Assembly: GCA_013397455.1 (NCBI GenBank)
Contig: VYZB01000270.1
Span: 577,897 to 641,896, forward strand
From: Crotophaga sulcirostris
Lineage: Eukaryota; Chordata; Aves; Cuculiformes; Crotophagidae
Reading direction: 5' to 3'
DNA: 64,000 nt
How positions within the stretch are numbered: the first letter of the stretch is position 1; every line of letters starts with the position of its first letter. Shown here one piece after another: positions 1 through 13,600 of the stretch. The notes below the pieces were generated by a model. It was not told the origin of the DNA, ran no database searches, and saw nothing but the letters and a program-made list of their open reading frames with translations. The position numbers and the translations under genes were made by a program.

Positions 1-345
1 CTGGTGGGGACACACACACGAGAGGGACCCCTCACAGCTGGTGGGGACACACACACGAGAGGGACCCCTCACAGCTGGTGGGGACACACACACGAGAGGG
101 ACCCCTCACAGCTGGTGGGGACACACGAGAGGGAACCCTCACAGCGGTGGGGGGACACACACGAGAGGGTCCCTCACGGCGGTGGGGACACACACACGAG
201 AGGGTCCTCCTCACGGTGGGGGGGCACACACAAATATGAGAGGGTCCCCCTCAGAGCTAGAGGGGGACACAAAGACGAGAGGGTCCCCCTCACAGTAGGG
301 GGGCACACATACACATGAGAGGGTCCCTCACAGTGTGGGGTGCAC
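1..345. repeat. 37-bp minisatellite, GGGGACACACACACGAGAGG type
   Basis: Tandem array of about nine to ten units, truncated by the left window edge. The first three units (1-37, 38-74, 75-111) are identical 37-mers. Units then shorten or lengthen (33-41 bp) and diverge to the right, and the last recognisable remnant is near 345. The core is a (CA)n run followed by CGAGAGGG and a CCCTCACAG tail. It lies upstream of the first visible CIZ1 exon, so it is in a CIZ1 5' intron or its upstream flank. Open frames across it are a by-product of the repeat and not genes. Confidence 0.95.
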
Positions 346-1673
346 AAGGTGGGTGTGAGGGAGGCGCCGTCTCCTGCAGAAACACCCCAGGACACCTGCC
401 TGAGGTGTCAGGGATGGGGTGTGCCATTCCCCTGACCCTCAGCTCTTGTGTTTCCTTCTTCTGGCCAGGGGGCTGAACTCATTCCGAGCTCTGTGGGGCA
501 GGAATGGAGAACAGGGCACGTAGCGAGGGTTTGCCATAAAAGCAAGGAATAAAATCACTGCCTTGCATAGGAGTGGTTGTCCCCAGTGAGCTGAGATTTG
601 TAGAACTCGCACAAGGTCTCTGAAAGGATGCATTTGTTTGCAATTCTCTGTAAAGCCTCTGGAAATGCAAAGAAGTGATTTTAAGAAGAAAGTTAATTCC
701 TTATTTATAACCTTAAGGCAGATGTCTCTGAGGTAAATATGGGAATCTTTCTGTTCTGCTAGAAATACAAATCTCTAAATGCTTTTTACCATTTTCATGT
801 GCCTTGTACTGTAAACAAAGCTGCCCTTAAAATACCACCATGGGACTGGCTGCGAGATAGCATGGGAGCATCTCACCCCTTTAAAAGTCTGATTTTTCTG
901 GTGTAAATATCTCAGCCCTGAGACTGGAACAATCTAGAGCAGCAAATATGAAGATAAGCCGTGAAAAGGGCTGGGTTTTTCTGTCAGGATGGGTATTTTG
1001 ATCCATGTTTGTACCTCTTCACAGCCCTGAGACTCAGCTGTGTCAGCAGTCCTGCTTAGAGCTGGGCCTGACCTTGCCGTCCTGAAGAAGTGCCTGCCAG
1101 TTCCTTCAGACTTATCTCTCCTGTCTGCTCCACCCTCCTTAGGGCTGGAGAGCCCTTCCCCTCTTCCTCCTCCTGTTTTAGATATGAAGGCCCTGCTTTA
1201 TTTCTCCACACTGTTTACAGGGGATGGCCTGTCTGGCCCTGTGTGGGAGGCATTGGTTTTGGAAAAATGTGCTTTAGGCTGGTGAGAAAACTCCCTGTTT
1301 TTCAGAACTTTGTTGTTGTTGTGTTAAATGTGGCTGCTCATCTACATCGCTGGTTTCTGCTGAGGAGTGCTGCATAATTCTGTAGAACTGCAGTCAGCTC
1401 CTGGGCTTTTTTTATGCTGCTTGACAGGCTTTATGTGGGCTTGGTGCTAAGGAGTTCTCTCTGACCTCAAATTCCTTGATAGACAATCTGTCAGCTTTGG
1501 AAATTCCAGGAGAGTGGAAGAAAGAGGATACCGTGCTGGTGTATGGTATCTTTTCATGCATTTATATCAGCATCTAGGCTGTTCTTTGCTCCTCTCTTTT
1601 ATGCTTGTTAGGTGCCTGGAATTAAAGGGTACAGTTTTTATCAGGTTTTTATGATTAATTCCTTCTTTTCCAG
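346..1673. other. Non-coding, CIZ1 5' intron or flank
   Basis: No exon is supportable here. The human protein starts with a long glutamine-rich exon, and no CAG/CAA-rich stretch of that kind occurs in this interval, so the CIZ1 start must lie left of the window. The polypyrimidine tract and acceptor at 1660-1673 belong to the first visible CIZ1 exon. Confidence 0.6.
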
Positions 1674-4600
1674 GGGTTTGCCACCACCGCAACAGCAACA
1701 GATGCTGAGCTTACGGGCAACAAATCAACCATCACTGCTCAATGCCAATCCTATGCTTCAGCGGGCCTTACTCATGCAGCAGATGCAAGGTACTGTCGTT
1801 ATGGGAGACGCTTACTTAGGGGAGTTATTTAATCATCCTTCATGGGCTGAAACCATAGTGTGGCTGTTTCTTGCTAAACCAGTGCGATCCTTGTATTTGG
1901 CAGATCCATTAGTCATCTTTTTTTTTTTTCCCGTTTTCTCTTCAAATTTGTCCATAGTCCACATCACAGTGGTTCTTCAGTTGAAAATCCCACATGTCAA
2001 ACTATTCATAACTGGGAATAACACTAGAAAGTATCAGGTTAGATACTAAATACATGACTTCTTAGCCTTGGTGGAGAGAATATTCTTCCATCAATATATT
2101 CAGATAAAATACTTTGATTTTTATTATTTGTTTGTCTTTCTTGATTGGAAGATTAAAACAATTTGTTTGGTTGTCTGTTACAGGCTAACCTTGTTTGCAG
2201 TGGAGGCTTGTCTTTGTCCAAACAATGCAGTAGAAACAAACAAAGTGTATTGTGGTGGAAAATGGTTCAGGTTTCAATTTTCTTGTGAAATTTCAATTCC
2301 GTGAAATGACTGTCATTTGTGTGGTGGATAATATCGCTGTTCTTCAATCACTGTGTTTCCACAAGTGTTATTTTTTTGCCAGATGTGATGTTCTTAAAAC
2401 AAATGTATCAAACTGCCTTAATAATAGCATTGGCTAACATAAAGATATTGGGAATACAGCTGTGTTTTTATTTTTGCTCATGTCTTAACCTGACAGCTCT
2501 TTTCAGCACAGAAAATCAGTACCTGGGATAGCTTTAAAGTGCCTAGTTTCGATTAATGCCTGCAATTTTTATCTTGCCTGTGTATCTTGCCCAGATGTGA
2601 AGACAATAGATTTATTCTGCATGTCATTAACTCTCCTTTTGTTCTCTTGCCCATTTAAGAGAGGGCTCTCTAGTGACTCCAGTGGCTCTCTACAGATCCC
2701 TCCCAGGTTGTAGGGAAACTGGTGGTGGGAAAGAGACAAGCCACACTCTGAAGACTGGTGTTTACAGTTGCGTCAGGAAAGGAGTCTGACTCCACATTAG
2801 TCAACCATACTCTTCTCAGATACCTTCGGTGTTAGCATGGGCTGGCCTTTTCCAGAAAGCAAAACCTCCTATTGAGAAGTTGTATTTAGTGTGCCAAGAG
2901 CCTGAGGCAAACTAGATAGAGAGCAGGGTAAGGTGTGTTAATGGGAATGCTCTACACACACTCTGACAGCGTTTTTCCTCCTCTTTTCACCTCCACATGC
3001 TGAGCTGACTTGTGACTTCTCTCCCAATAATCTGCATCAGCTGGCTGTGGGTAACATGTAGTGTTCAGGGTGGCCTCTCTTAGGGATCTGAATATTTTTG
3101 GTCACTTGAGTTTAGGTTTCATGTAAGAATATCTGATGCTGTAGTATTTCTGTACCTGGGAAACATCAGCATAAATAATTCATGGACTGTGTGTGGCTTC
3201 AGCTGTGGGAATAGGAAAAAATAAATACTTCAAGTTTAAATAGATGCACAGTTCTTTAAAGTTACTAAACCAGGAGCGGGAGATGATTTCTTGCTTTATA
3301 GATTCTTTTAATGCACCTCTTACAGTAAAGGATTATTTATGGTAAGTAATGAGATATTAGATTGCTTTTGAATACAAAACATGAAGGAATACTTCCTGTT
3401 GTATTGCAGGCTTTAAACAGCATAGCAGGGTGGTTTTTTTGAGATTTTGGGTGCCTATCCCCAAACTTCTCTGCTCTGTTTTGACAGCCTCAAAAGAGCC
3501 AAAGTAAGTATGCACTAATTTGAGTGAGAAATTAAAAATCATGGTACAAGTCCAGATTGCTAGAGTGGTGGACAGCTTCAGAAGGTGCAGCTGTGGCATC
3601 TGGGCACTCCCATTCCCTTACGCCTCAAATGGTGATAGCAAGGACTGCCTTTGTCAGGAACTGTCGAGACTTAGTTAATAGTCTGTGAATGCTGAAAAGA
3701 ACTGTTCAGAAAGCAGAATGTTATAACTGGAAAGGACAGTCTCAAGCGTTGGAGCTTGGGTTGACATGTTGAGGTTGCATGAGAACCAGGTGGCAGAGGA
3801 GACTGTGGAATCTCTTGTTTGAAAAGTCCAATGTGGTTTTACGTGAAATGCTGCTGACCTGTGTTAAACAGCATCCATACTGTGCGTGGGTGTGAACTGC
3901 CAGCTGCACAAACGGGGAATGACTTTTCCCTTTTTACAGAGAATTTCTGCAAAATGAGACCTTGTTTGTTGCAAACACAAGTGCTAGTGTGCTCAGATCA
4001 GATAATTGCTCTGATGATCTTAGTCTGCAGTGAGAATCTTCATTAAATAGCCTTATGTAGTAATAGTTGCTATCCCATCAAATTGTTCTGAGAGGGCTGA
4101 GGAGGGTGGAGGCCAGAGCACTCACGCAGTGCCCAATGAAGTCCAGGATCTTGTGTGGAAGAACTTTGCCTCTCTCCCAGCTTCTTGTGCAGGTGGGAGA
4201 TGTTCTCTCTCCTTTGTAGCCTGCAGGGTGGTGATATGGTGTGTGTTTGCATTTATAGGAAACCTGCGTGGATTTAACATGACAGCACCAGCCCTGCAGC
4301 AGTTTTTCCCTCAGGCTACAAGACATTCCCTCCTGGGGCCACCGCCTGTTGGGGTCCCATTAAAGCCCAATCGCCTGGGCTTCCCCAACCTTCCCTTCCA
4401 GCGGCAGAACCGGACTTTTCGCAAGGTGAGCTTGTAGTTTCCAGCTGTTTGGGAGCTTTGTGTTCCATTTGCACTTGCAGCAGTTGACTCTGTTGTAGGT
4501 GGAGAGCAAAAGAGAAAGGAGGGAGCCTTACAATGAAAACTGTTTTTGCACCGTGCTGCTGACACAGAAATGCGGAAATAAGTCCGTAGCTAGGGTTCCT

Positions 4601-7600
4601 GTGGTCCATATTTACACTTATGATGCAAAGGTTTCTTGTCACTTCTTGCCCAAGAAAGACAATTCCTCATAGCAGAATTGTTTAAATGTAAAATATAAAA
4701 GGAGCCTTTAGAAGTACCAGCTTCAAAGTAGTTACAATAGAAGAAATGCTGGCTGAGTGCTTTGCTCTTCACAGAGGCCAGAGTTCTGCCCCATTAGCCT
4801 TCTAAAGAAGTTTGGTGTTCCCAGACAACTTGCTTCTACCACATTGCTGCGCTTCTTTGGGCTGTTTTCCCTTTTTTAAGATCAGGATCATATTTGTTAT
4901 TGTGGATTTTGTAAAATGTACAATTTTTTTTTTAAAAACCTTTCTCACTTCCCACCATTAAGGCCTCTTTTGTATCCTGGAAGGGGTTCTTGGATTAATT
5001 GACTAGTACTTCCCTCCTTTTAGATTAACTTTTGAATATTTGGTTCCAATCTGTCAAAAGTATATGGGGAATGAGGTAGACTTCCACACTTTGACTGTGG
5101 AGAAAAGACACTTGAAAGGAAGGGGGATTTTTTGGGGCTATGCTTTTTCCCTGCTCATGCACCTCTTGCTAGAGTCTCTCTAAAGTGATCCTACTCCCTG
5201 CCACCAACTGGATGTCCTATACTGGTTACTTAAAGCACTGGAGAAATGTTGTGGGCTGCCCATAGCATTAAAGCACATTGCTCTCTTTAACTGTGTAAAC
5301 TTGCCCAAAGCAGGACGGTCCATTGCAAACCATCTTTTCCTCTGCATTACTGTGTGCTGGAGTTCCTGTTCCTGGCGCAGAGTAAACGTCTGATGCTTTG
5401 GGCAGTGTATTGGGTGTGAGGAAGGACCAAGAACTAGCAGTGACTCTCTTCCCATTGCAGGACTTCCAGAGGGTTCCTGACAGGAAACGGGAACTAGATC
5501 TTGGTTCTTCATCTCAGGCACAAGGTGATGAGGGAGTGCAAGTGGGATCAGAGCGGAACAACTCCTTGCCATCCACAGGTAAGAGGGAGCCTGTAGTGAA
5601 ACAAATGCTTCTCCCTGCAGCTCCTGCAGCAACAACTGGAGATTGCTTTAGTCTTAATCAGCTACCTTTCTCTCTAATTGTAAATACTTAAACTGCCTCA
5701 CAGCCCTCTGCTATGTGCTTCTTATATCCTATTTTCCTGGATATTTTTGGTTTTTATAAGCCAACTCCATCTCTTTTGCATGGAAGCCTCTCAGATGTCA
5801 CTTTGACATTGAGCCCCATTTAAGGTGGGAGGAGAAGAACTGGTTTGAAATCAGCTTCCACATTGCCTTACCCATGCTGACCTCAGCATCTCATGGAGTC
5901 ACACGCATGTAGCAGAACCAGTTGCAATCAGGAAAAGATGAGTTGAAGGAGTACTGGTGATCCAGTTGCCAGAGCAGAAACTGCTGGCACTGAATCTCTT
6001 AGTGTCAAATACTATACAGATGTGGGAATATTATTTCTGACTGAAAAGTACCTAATCTGAAAATGCAGGGATATGATGAGGTTGTGGTCAGTGTATATGT
6101 AGTGGTGAAAGTTACCTGATTAAATGGTTGCTGTCAGCTAGATGGGCCACCTTGGCTTACATTAAATGTTCCTGTCATCTGGGCTCTTGTCACCTTCGGG
6201 TAGGACTAAGGCCCACTTAATAGACATAAATGTAGATTTCTTCCTGGACAACAGTTCATATAGTGACATATGCAATAAAACTCAAGTACCTTAGGTTGTT
6301 AGCTAGCCTTGTCACTGCAATTCCCAGATTCAGAATGAGTAGGTGTGTTGTATTATTTGCTCAGTAACAGAGTTTATTGGCATTGGCCACTCAGTTAGGG
6401 AAAATGCTCAAGGTGGCATGGTCTGCTTTGCTAAGGAGATCTCCTTCTGTGTTCCTGCAGAGCCAAGAACTCCAGCAGATTCTGTGTTGAACACTGAGCC
6501 TGCAGCAAAAAGACTGAAGAGGTATTTATTGAATGGGATATTGAAATAGTTACTGGGTTTAGAAGTGTTGCCTGGTTTTATTTTCTAATAATTAGGCCTG
6601 CACTGTACTGGCCTGATGTCAAGCACGTAGAAGGTATTTCAGATGCTTGTTGACAGTTCAGAAAATCTCATGATGCTTGCTGAAATCCAGGGTGTTGTAG
6701 AGTCTCTGCTGTGGGTAATTCAATGATGGGAATAAAAAATAAGAGATGCAGCTCATGGAAACTTGCAACAAAGTGGAGTTTGCTCATGTGTTCTCCTGCC
6801 AGGATTCTTGTAAGAAGCAGAGAGGTTCTTTTCTGTTCTGATATAGTTCCCTAATTTTCTTCCCTAAATGTCAAAAAGGGAAATGAGCTGCTATGTATCA
6901 GCAGAGAGGAAAAGCCTTGGAATATGTTAGATTACAGCAGGTGTAGGAGAGGGTATTTTATTTTGAGAAGTGAGAAAGGGAAGGGAATCAAATAATCCCT
7001 AGCATCCGAGCCTGTATCCATGACCGTTGAGTTCTGTATCCCTTCTGCAAAGATTACTTTGCCAGTACCCCTGTCTGTTGGGTAAAAATAGACAAAGCCA
7101 ATCCTATTATCCACAAGGGGTGCACAGCGCGCAGGCCCGTCTTGGCACTCCCTGCCTCCCTAGGTGCAGGAAGGAACGGCCAGGATTGTGTTGCCATCTA
7201 GTGGGAAGGCACATCACGGCGCTCCTGGTGCCATCCCTACGGTGCCAAGTGTCACTGGTAGCTGGTGCAGAGGGAGAAGAGGAGGGAGTGAATGCAGATT
7301 TCTGGAGGCATTGATCTGAGAATTCTCCAACTTATGTTAATGACTATGAGTCAGGGCTCCTGGGTCCTCTTATCTTCCCTGTTAACAATTCACCACGTGG
7401 CTTTGGACAAGTTTCTTCACCTCTCTGTTTCCCATCTGTACACTGGAGATTAATGGCTAGCTTTAGGGAGAATATTCCAGGATTACTTTGATGTTCAGAT
7501 ACCCTGATCATCTAAAACATTGAAGAGTGATAAATATTATGTGAGCAGGGACCATCGTAAGTTATGGACTCTCGTGACAAAGTGACTAGATTCTATTAAA

Positions 7601-10600
7601 GGTCAGTCAAATGCATTTGAGTGTATGCTTTGTTAATCTGTTTGCCAAAGCTAATTTAATTTTAATTATGTTAATATTTAGTAGGGTATTAATCAAAGTC
7701 CTGTTACATACACTGAAAAAAAAATCAAGTCTGAAGAATGGCAAATCTCACTGCAGCAAGCCTGCTATTAGGAAAATCCTTTCGTAAGCAGTAGTTGGGG
7801 ACTGCCAGATTTGATGCATATATTATGGCTGGCATTTACTTAGAATAGATCATTCTTTAGCTTTTTTGTTGAAGTGTTTCCGTTCACTTCCAATGAGCAG
7901 ATGACAGATCTCTGAAGAAAAAACAGTTTGCTGTTCTGATGTTGCCCTTTGCAGATGAGAAGGGCATTCCCTCATCCATGTCACAAACATTTATTTTGCG
8001 CTTCATTGTTCCATTTCGCTTTGGCCAGGAATACCAGCCTCCTTCTTCATTTCAGGTTTTTCCCACTTCTGCCTTTCTCCTATGTCCCATCTGTATGCCT
8101 GGAACAACATCCTCATTCCAGTGCAGAAAGCACTCATCTTCAAATCCTCCCTGAACACCCACTTCTTCTAGCATGGGCTGACAAGTATCCATATAATACC
8201 GTTTCCTCCTTAGATCATGCTTGTGATGGCTTTTCCTCCCCTAGATTGCTCCTTAGATTTGCGGTGTAGACTGCAAACCCTTGCCCTGGAGTGCTGTCAC
8301 CATCTGTGTGTGGAATAGTGTTGAGCCTGCTGGCAGCGCTTGACAAGTAATGTTAATGCCAGCCACTCTTGTTTCCTTCGTGTTTGCACTGCCCAAACCC
8401 TGCTGCATATTTATAGCCACGTAACGCAGTTACATTATCACTTATCGATCTGATAAATTATGTGGAGGGGGTGTGTGGAGCGCTGGATGCGGTACCTGCA
8501 CAGTCTGCGTTCTTGCTTGTGCAGAACATGCTGCTCCCTTTTGGCAGGAGGACACCAATGGGTGGGATATTGGACCAGCCTGAGAGAGAAGACATTCAAG
8601 CCATGGTGGAAAGCATTAGCCCTGATGGAAAAATGGGACTTGGAGAAAGATACTGTAAAGTGCCCTCTGGAAGTCAACTGTTTATTCTCAGCAGTCCCCT
8701 TGCAATCTTTTTTCTCCTTAGCAGATCACCAGTACCAAATAAAACAAAGCAAAGTCCTTCCAATTTGCATCTTGTACAGTTCCATTTCCCCAACAAGCAG
8801 AACTGTAGGGACTCTGGAACGAGACATGACTGATGGGAAAAGAGCAGGCAGTTGTGATGAAATCCCTGTTCAACACCACTGAGGCCTCATTTGGTTCTGA
8901 CCCTCAGGTCTCTGTTCCCTCGTGCACAGAACAGTCTGCGGAGCTCTCTGGGTACTGCAGTTCCCCTGCAGGCCACCAGTCAAGACAAGAGTGAGCTCTT
9001 GAAGCTCTTGCTAAGAATATTTCCTTTAAGAACTTAATTCCCTGCAGGCCTCTTGCAGGAGAGAGCAGTGATCAGAAAAATCAGTTGTAACCTTCCTGTT
9101 TGGATTATTTGGCTGTTTCAGGGTCTGTTCTGGAATGCCCACTCTTCATTGTTTTCATTCATTTCTGCCCAATTCTTGCCTGAAATACCACTTCCAGTAG
9201 TTCATTGATTTGGAGGTTTAGCAGTGAGTGTGGTAGCTTAGACCCCAGCCTGTGTCTTGCTGTGTCTTCTGAATCTCTCTGTTTGTAACATGGCAAATAA
9301 GGTTATTTTCTTGATATCCTTGAAGCATGACCGAGGATGCCAGAGACAGCAAGGAAGCTGGAGAGCCAAGCACCCGTGTCCAAGCTGACGGTGAGTTGCT
9401 CAGCACCATGATTTGCACTTTTAGGGCATTCCTTGCTGAAACTGCACCTGCAGATCAGCATCTCTAGGATCCCATGGGCCTCACCAGAAATGTCCTTCCT
9501 CCAGTCATATAGGATGGGGAAAGGAGGAGAAAATCTAGGAACCAAACCCAAACATAGTCCCCTAAAACCTTTTGCCTACCAGACACAAATGATGGGAAGT
9601 TTCCCTCTTTAATAAGGATTTATTTGGAGAAAGGTTTGTGAACTGGGCTTATGGCCAACAGCACTGTGAGAAAAGCTCCCTGACATCATTCACCTGCTGC
9701 TTTGTTTTTTCTGTCATTACTCGTTTGATTTAAGGGGGCTAAAAAACCTCTCTCTTCCTAGGCACAGGTAATGCAAAGGAGTACATGGCTGAAGATCTCT
9801 CTAAAGGGAGGAAATTCTCTGAGGAACTAAAGGCTCCTGAGGTGAGTAGACACCACTCTGTGCAGGCTGGGATGGTGCAGAACATACAACCTCCCCCTCC
9901 ATCCCAGAGAAGCCCGTTGCCACTGGGAACCAGATGGCACCCACGTCTAGAGCTCGGTCTCCTGCTGTAAGCTGTTGTCCCTGGCAATAAGGCATAATAT
10001 GTCTGCAATTAGTGCGCAGTCTGCTCTGACTTGCTGCTTTTGTACCTCTGTTAGGCTGTGCCTTACCTACTGCTGGCTGTTTGTGGATGCTGGGGTTCGT
10101 TAAGATTTCAGTATTCATTTGAAAAGATGGAAAGTTGAATTTAAAGAGTGTCATGGTTTAGTCTCAGCTGCTTGCTCACTCCCCCTGTCCCTGGCGGGAT
10201 GGGGAGGAGAATTGGGAAGTAAAGTAAAACTCATGGTTTGAGACAAAGTTTAATAAGACAACAAGGATAGAATAATAATACAGAATACACAGAACAAGTG
10301 ATGCATGATTCACTGCACTTTATCACCACCTGATGACTGATTGCCCAGCCCATCTTGAGGACTGATTGTGGATCAGTGAGCTCTGGTCCCCAGCCAACTG
10401 CATTTATATACTGAGCATGACATTATATGGTATTGAATATCTCTTTGGCCAGCTTGGGTCAGCTGCCTGGCTGTGCTCCTTCCCAGCTTCTTGTGAAGCT
10501 GTACACTTGCAAATCATGGGAGACTGAAAAGTTCTTGATTTCTTAGCAATAACTAAAAACATTGGTGTATTATCAACATTCTTCTCATACTAAATCCAAA

Positions 10601-13600
10601 ACACAGCAGGTACTGGGAAGAAAATTAACTCTATCCCAGCTGAAACCAGGACAAAGAGCCACTGAAAATTATATATATTGAGGGCCATAGCTAAATACAT
10701 CTTCTATGTTGCTGAAGAGATAAAAAACTTCAGGTGACGGTAGTAAAGGTGCAGCTGCTGTAGCACTTGCCATAACAGCAGGTATGAGCAGATGGTGGGA
10801 GTCTGTGCTTTTGAAAGGCAGCTTGGAAAAATGAAACACAGGTGAAGCCAGCAACCTGAGAGGCTTTTGCCTGAAATACCTTGCCCGCATGCTAGATGTT
10901 AAACCAGGACTTTATGCAAATCTGTAAGCAGACAAAGATTTAACCCATGGTGTTAAAAAACCGCATAGTCTTCTATAATGGGAAGCATTTGTTGATGTGG
11001 TTGAATGTATCATCCTGCCCTTGTTTGAGTTTCTTACACTGTCAGGTGTAGAGCTGAGTTGCCATTGGTTCTGCAGTGGAGAATGGTGAGCTGATGGTGT
11101 CCCTTACCACTGCATTGTTTGTTGCTCCAGACTCCAGAGACTGGATTGTGCAGTGTCCACAGAGGCTGTAGAAACAACCACCTGTACTGATAGGCCCGCT
11201 ATTGGGACACAGGGATCACTGATTTAGCAGTGCTGGGAGAAGTGTGCATGAGAGTGTGTCTGATCAGCCTTGTGGATTCAAGCTTAAATGCATTTCCTTA
11301 AGGGGCAGAATGCTTAGGTTGCCTACAAAAAGCAAGTGTAATTTTTAGTGTCTTCTACTGAGAGGCTGGACATAACGTTCTCTCCTTTTGGCAGGTGTTG
11401 AGCTCTGGTGGTTCACTGAAAGTGACCATCCAGCAGAGCAGTGAGAGCAGAGCTATCAGTACAACGGCTCTGAAACCCGGGCACTGGGCCTGCGAGGTGA
11501 GCACAGCCGATCCCAACCCAGAGTCAGCCCTCAAATTCTACTGCTACATCTGCAAGACCAACTGCTGCAGCCAGCAGGTAAAACCCCACAGGTCTGACTG
11601 GGAGACGGGTGTTGAAGAGAAGGGAATTAGATGGCCGGCTGCCATGGGGAGGTGCAGCAGGAGTCTTGTTAGCAAGGACTCGTGCTTAAGGAACAAGGAA
11701 TATAAAAAATTATGGCAAGCATGCAGATAAAATAAACGTCTCCTGAGGAGCTGGCAGGCAACCTACTTGAGCGAATGTGGGTGGATCCACAGGCAGCCAT
11801 GCTCTCAAGCATTTATACCATTTCATTGTTAAAGAGCAGTCAAGAGAATGGAAAACATAGCTCTTAGCTGTTATTTTCTGTATTTTGAATACATTTAAAT
11901 GGATATTTTTCCTAACCTCTCTCAGAATTTCCAATCCCACATGGCTGGAATTCAGCACCAGCAGCGGCTTGGGGAGATTCAGCACATGAGCAATGTTTGT
12001 TTTGTTTCACTACTGCCCATGGTGAAGGAGCAGAAGGTGCTGGCAGAGAAAGATGGGTGAGTGTTGGTCTGCACTTAGAAAACACAATCTGAACGCGCAC
12101 CTGCATGGGTTCCCAAATTCACCACTGCTCAAAGGTGTCCCTGTCTCTTAGGTAAGGTACAAAATACCTCTGGTTTCAGGGGCCTTAATATCCTTCAGGC
12201 AACTTTATTCCTGCTGAAGGGTATCAGTGTTGGCTTCAACCTGCTGTGTAGTTTTTAATGTAATGGATCAGGTTGGAGACTTGTTTTAACAGCATAAGCT
12301 AAAGCAACCTATAAAAATTGCTGTGAAGGGGAGAAGATAAATCTGAGCCTGTAAAGACAGGAATGCTGGGAAAAACATGCCGAGAACAGATTGCAAACTG
12401 CAGTATCCCATGGAGAATATAAAAAGGTGTGACTTACAGATATATCCATTGTCACTTCAGAGAGACGCAGCAGCGATGGTGTAACACTTGTCAGATACAC
12501 TTCACTGGGGATCTCATCAAACATCGCAGGACCCAAGAACACAAGGTAACAATTGTAGCATGGACTTCATCTGTGCACTGACATTCCGTGGGGATTGAGT
12601 GGAAGTGTCTGGCATTTCCTGCTTCCCAAGCAGCAAAGCAGAAATGATTGGAGTGGAGAGATGCAAAGTTGTGCCAGTAACATCCTTGCTGTCTAAGGGC
12701 ACTGCTATGCTACCTCCTGCCTCTGAACACTGGCATTGTTGGAGCTTCCAGTTGTCATGCTGTGTCAGTATGGCCTGAAGCACCTCTGGTTTATAATTCT
12801 TGACTTTTCTCAATAAATAGGGCCTATCATACTCACTTAAGCAATTGAATGGAGGAATGGATGGGCAGCCTATAAATTGTCAAGGTAAAATTTAGGCAGC
12901 TGTGATATTTATTGGTTTCCAGGGAGAAGTGCCAGAACACCTTTTAGAAACCACATTTGTTTTGCTCAGCACGTTTTCTGTCTTTTTGGCAGATAAGAGC
13001 CAGAGAGTCCTTTCTGCTGAAAATACAACTCTGTCATCTCTCTGTTTTAGATTCAGGGCTGTGACTTTTTTTCACTCAAGATTTCACCCTGTATTTCTCC
13101 AAAGTGGTGCTTCTTGTGACTTACTGGATCATCCCTCTTTCCTTAGCTGGCCAAACGCTCCCTTCGTCCTTTCTGCACTGTCTGCAGCCGACACTTCAAG
13201 ACACCTCGCAAGTTTGTGGAGCATATGAAGTCCCCTGAGCACAAACAGAAAGCCAAAGAGGTAAGACTGCGCAGGACTGGAGGCAGCCACGCTGTGGAGC
13301 AGGTTAACTCTGCATCCCTGACTTGCAGGGATGAAATGAAGGCGTGCAGCTCTTCCAGCCCTGTTTTAATTTTCCTATTTGCCTGGACTTTGATTGTAGA
13401 GCTTGAAGAAATTGAGTGTAAAAGGGACAAGAGTTAGAGGTGTCTAGAAGCCCAGTAGCTTTGTTCCTCTCTTGCAGTTCCTTCTACTCATCAAATGCAG
13501 TCTGTTCAAAGTCTGGGGTCTTCCTTGGTTAAACAGAGAGTGCAAAGGTCATCTGATCTTTCTTTTCTGTATCTGACAGATGAGGCTGGGAGAGAAGGAG

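Noticed and set aside
4..395. Open frames on both strands in the first 400 bases
   Set aside because: Produced by the minisatellite unit; the translations are simple repeats.
8725..8803. Possible extra CIZ1 exon after CTTAG at 8725
   Set aside because: It has an acceptor and is open in the right phase, but the following donor is weak (ACT|GTAGGG), and direct joining of 6521 to 9326 already keeps phase. No similarity to CIZ1 was recognised.
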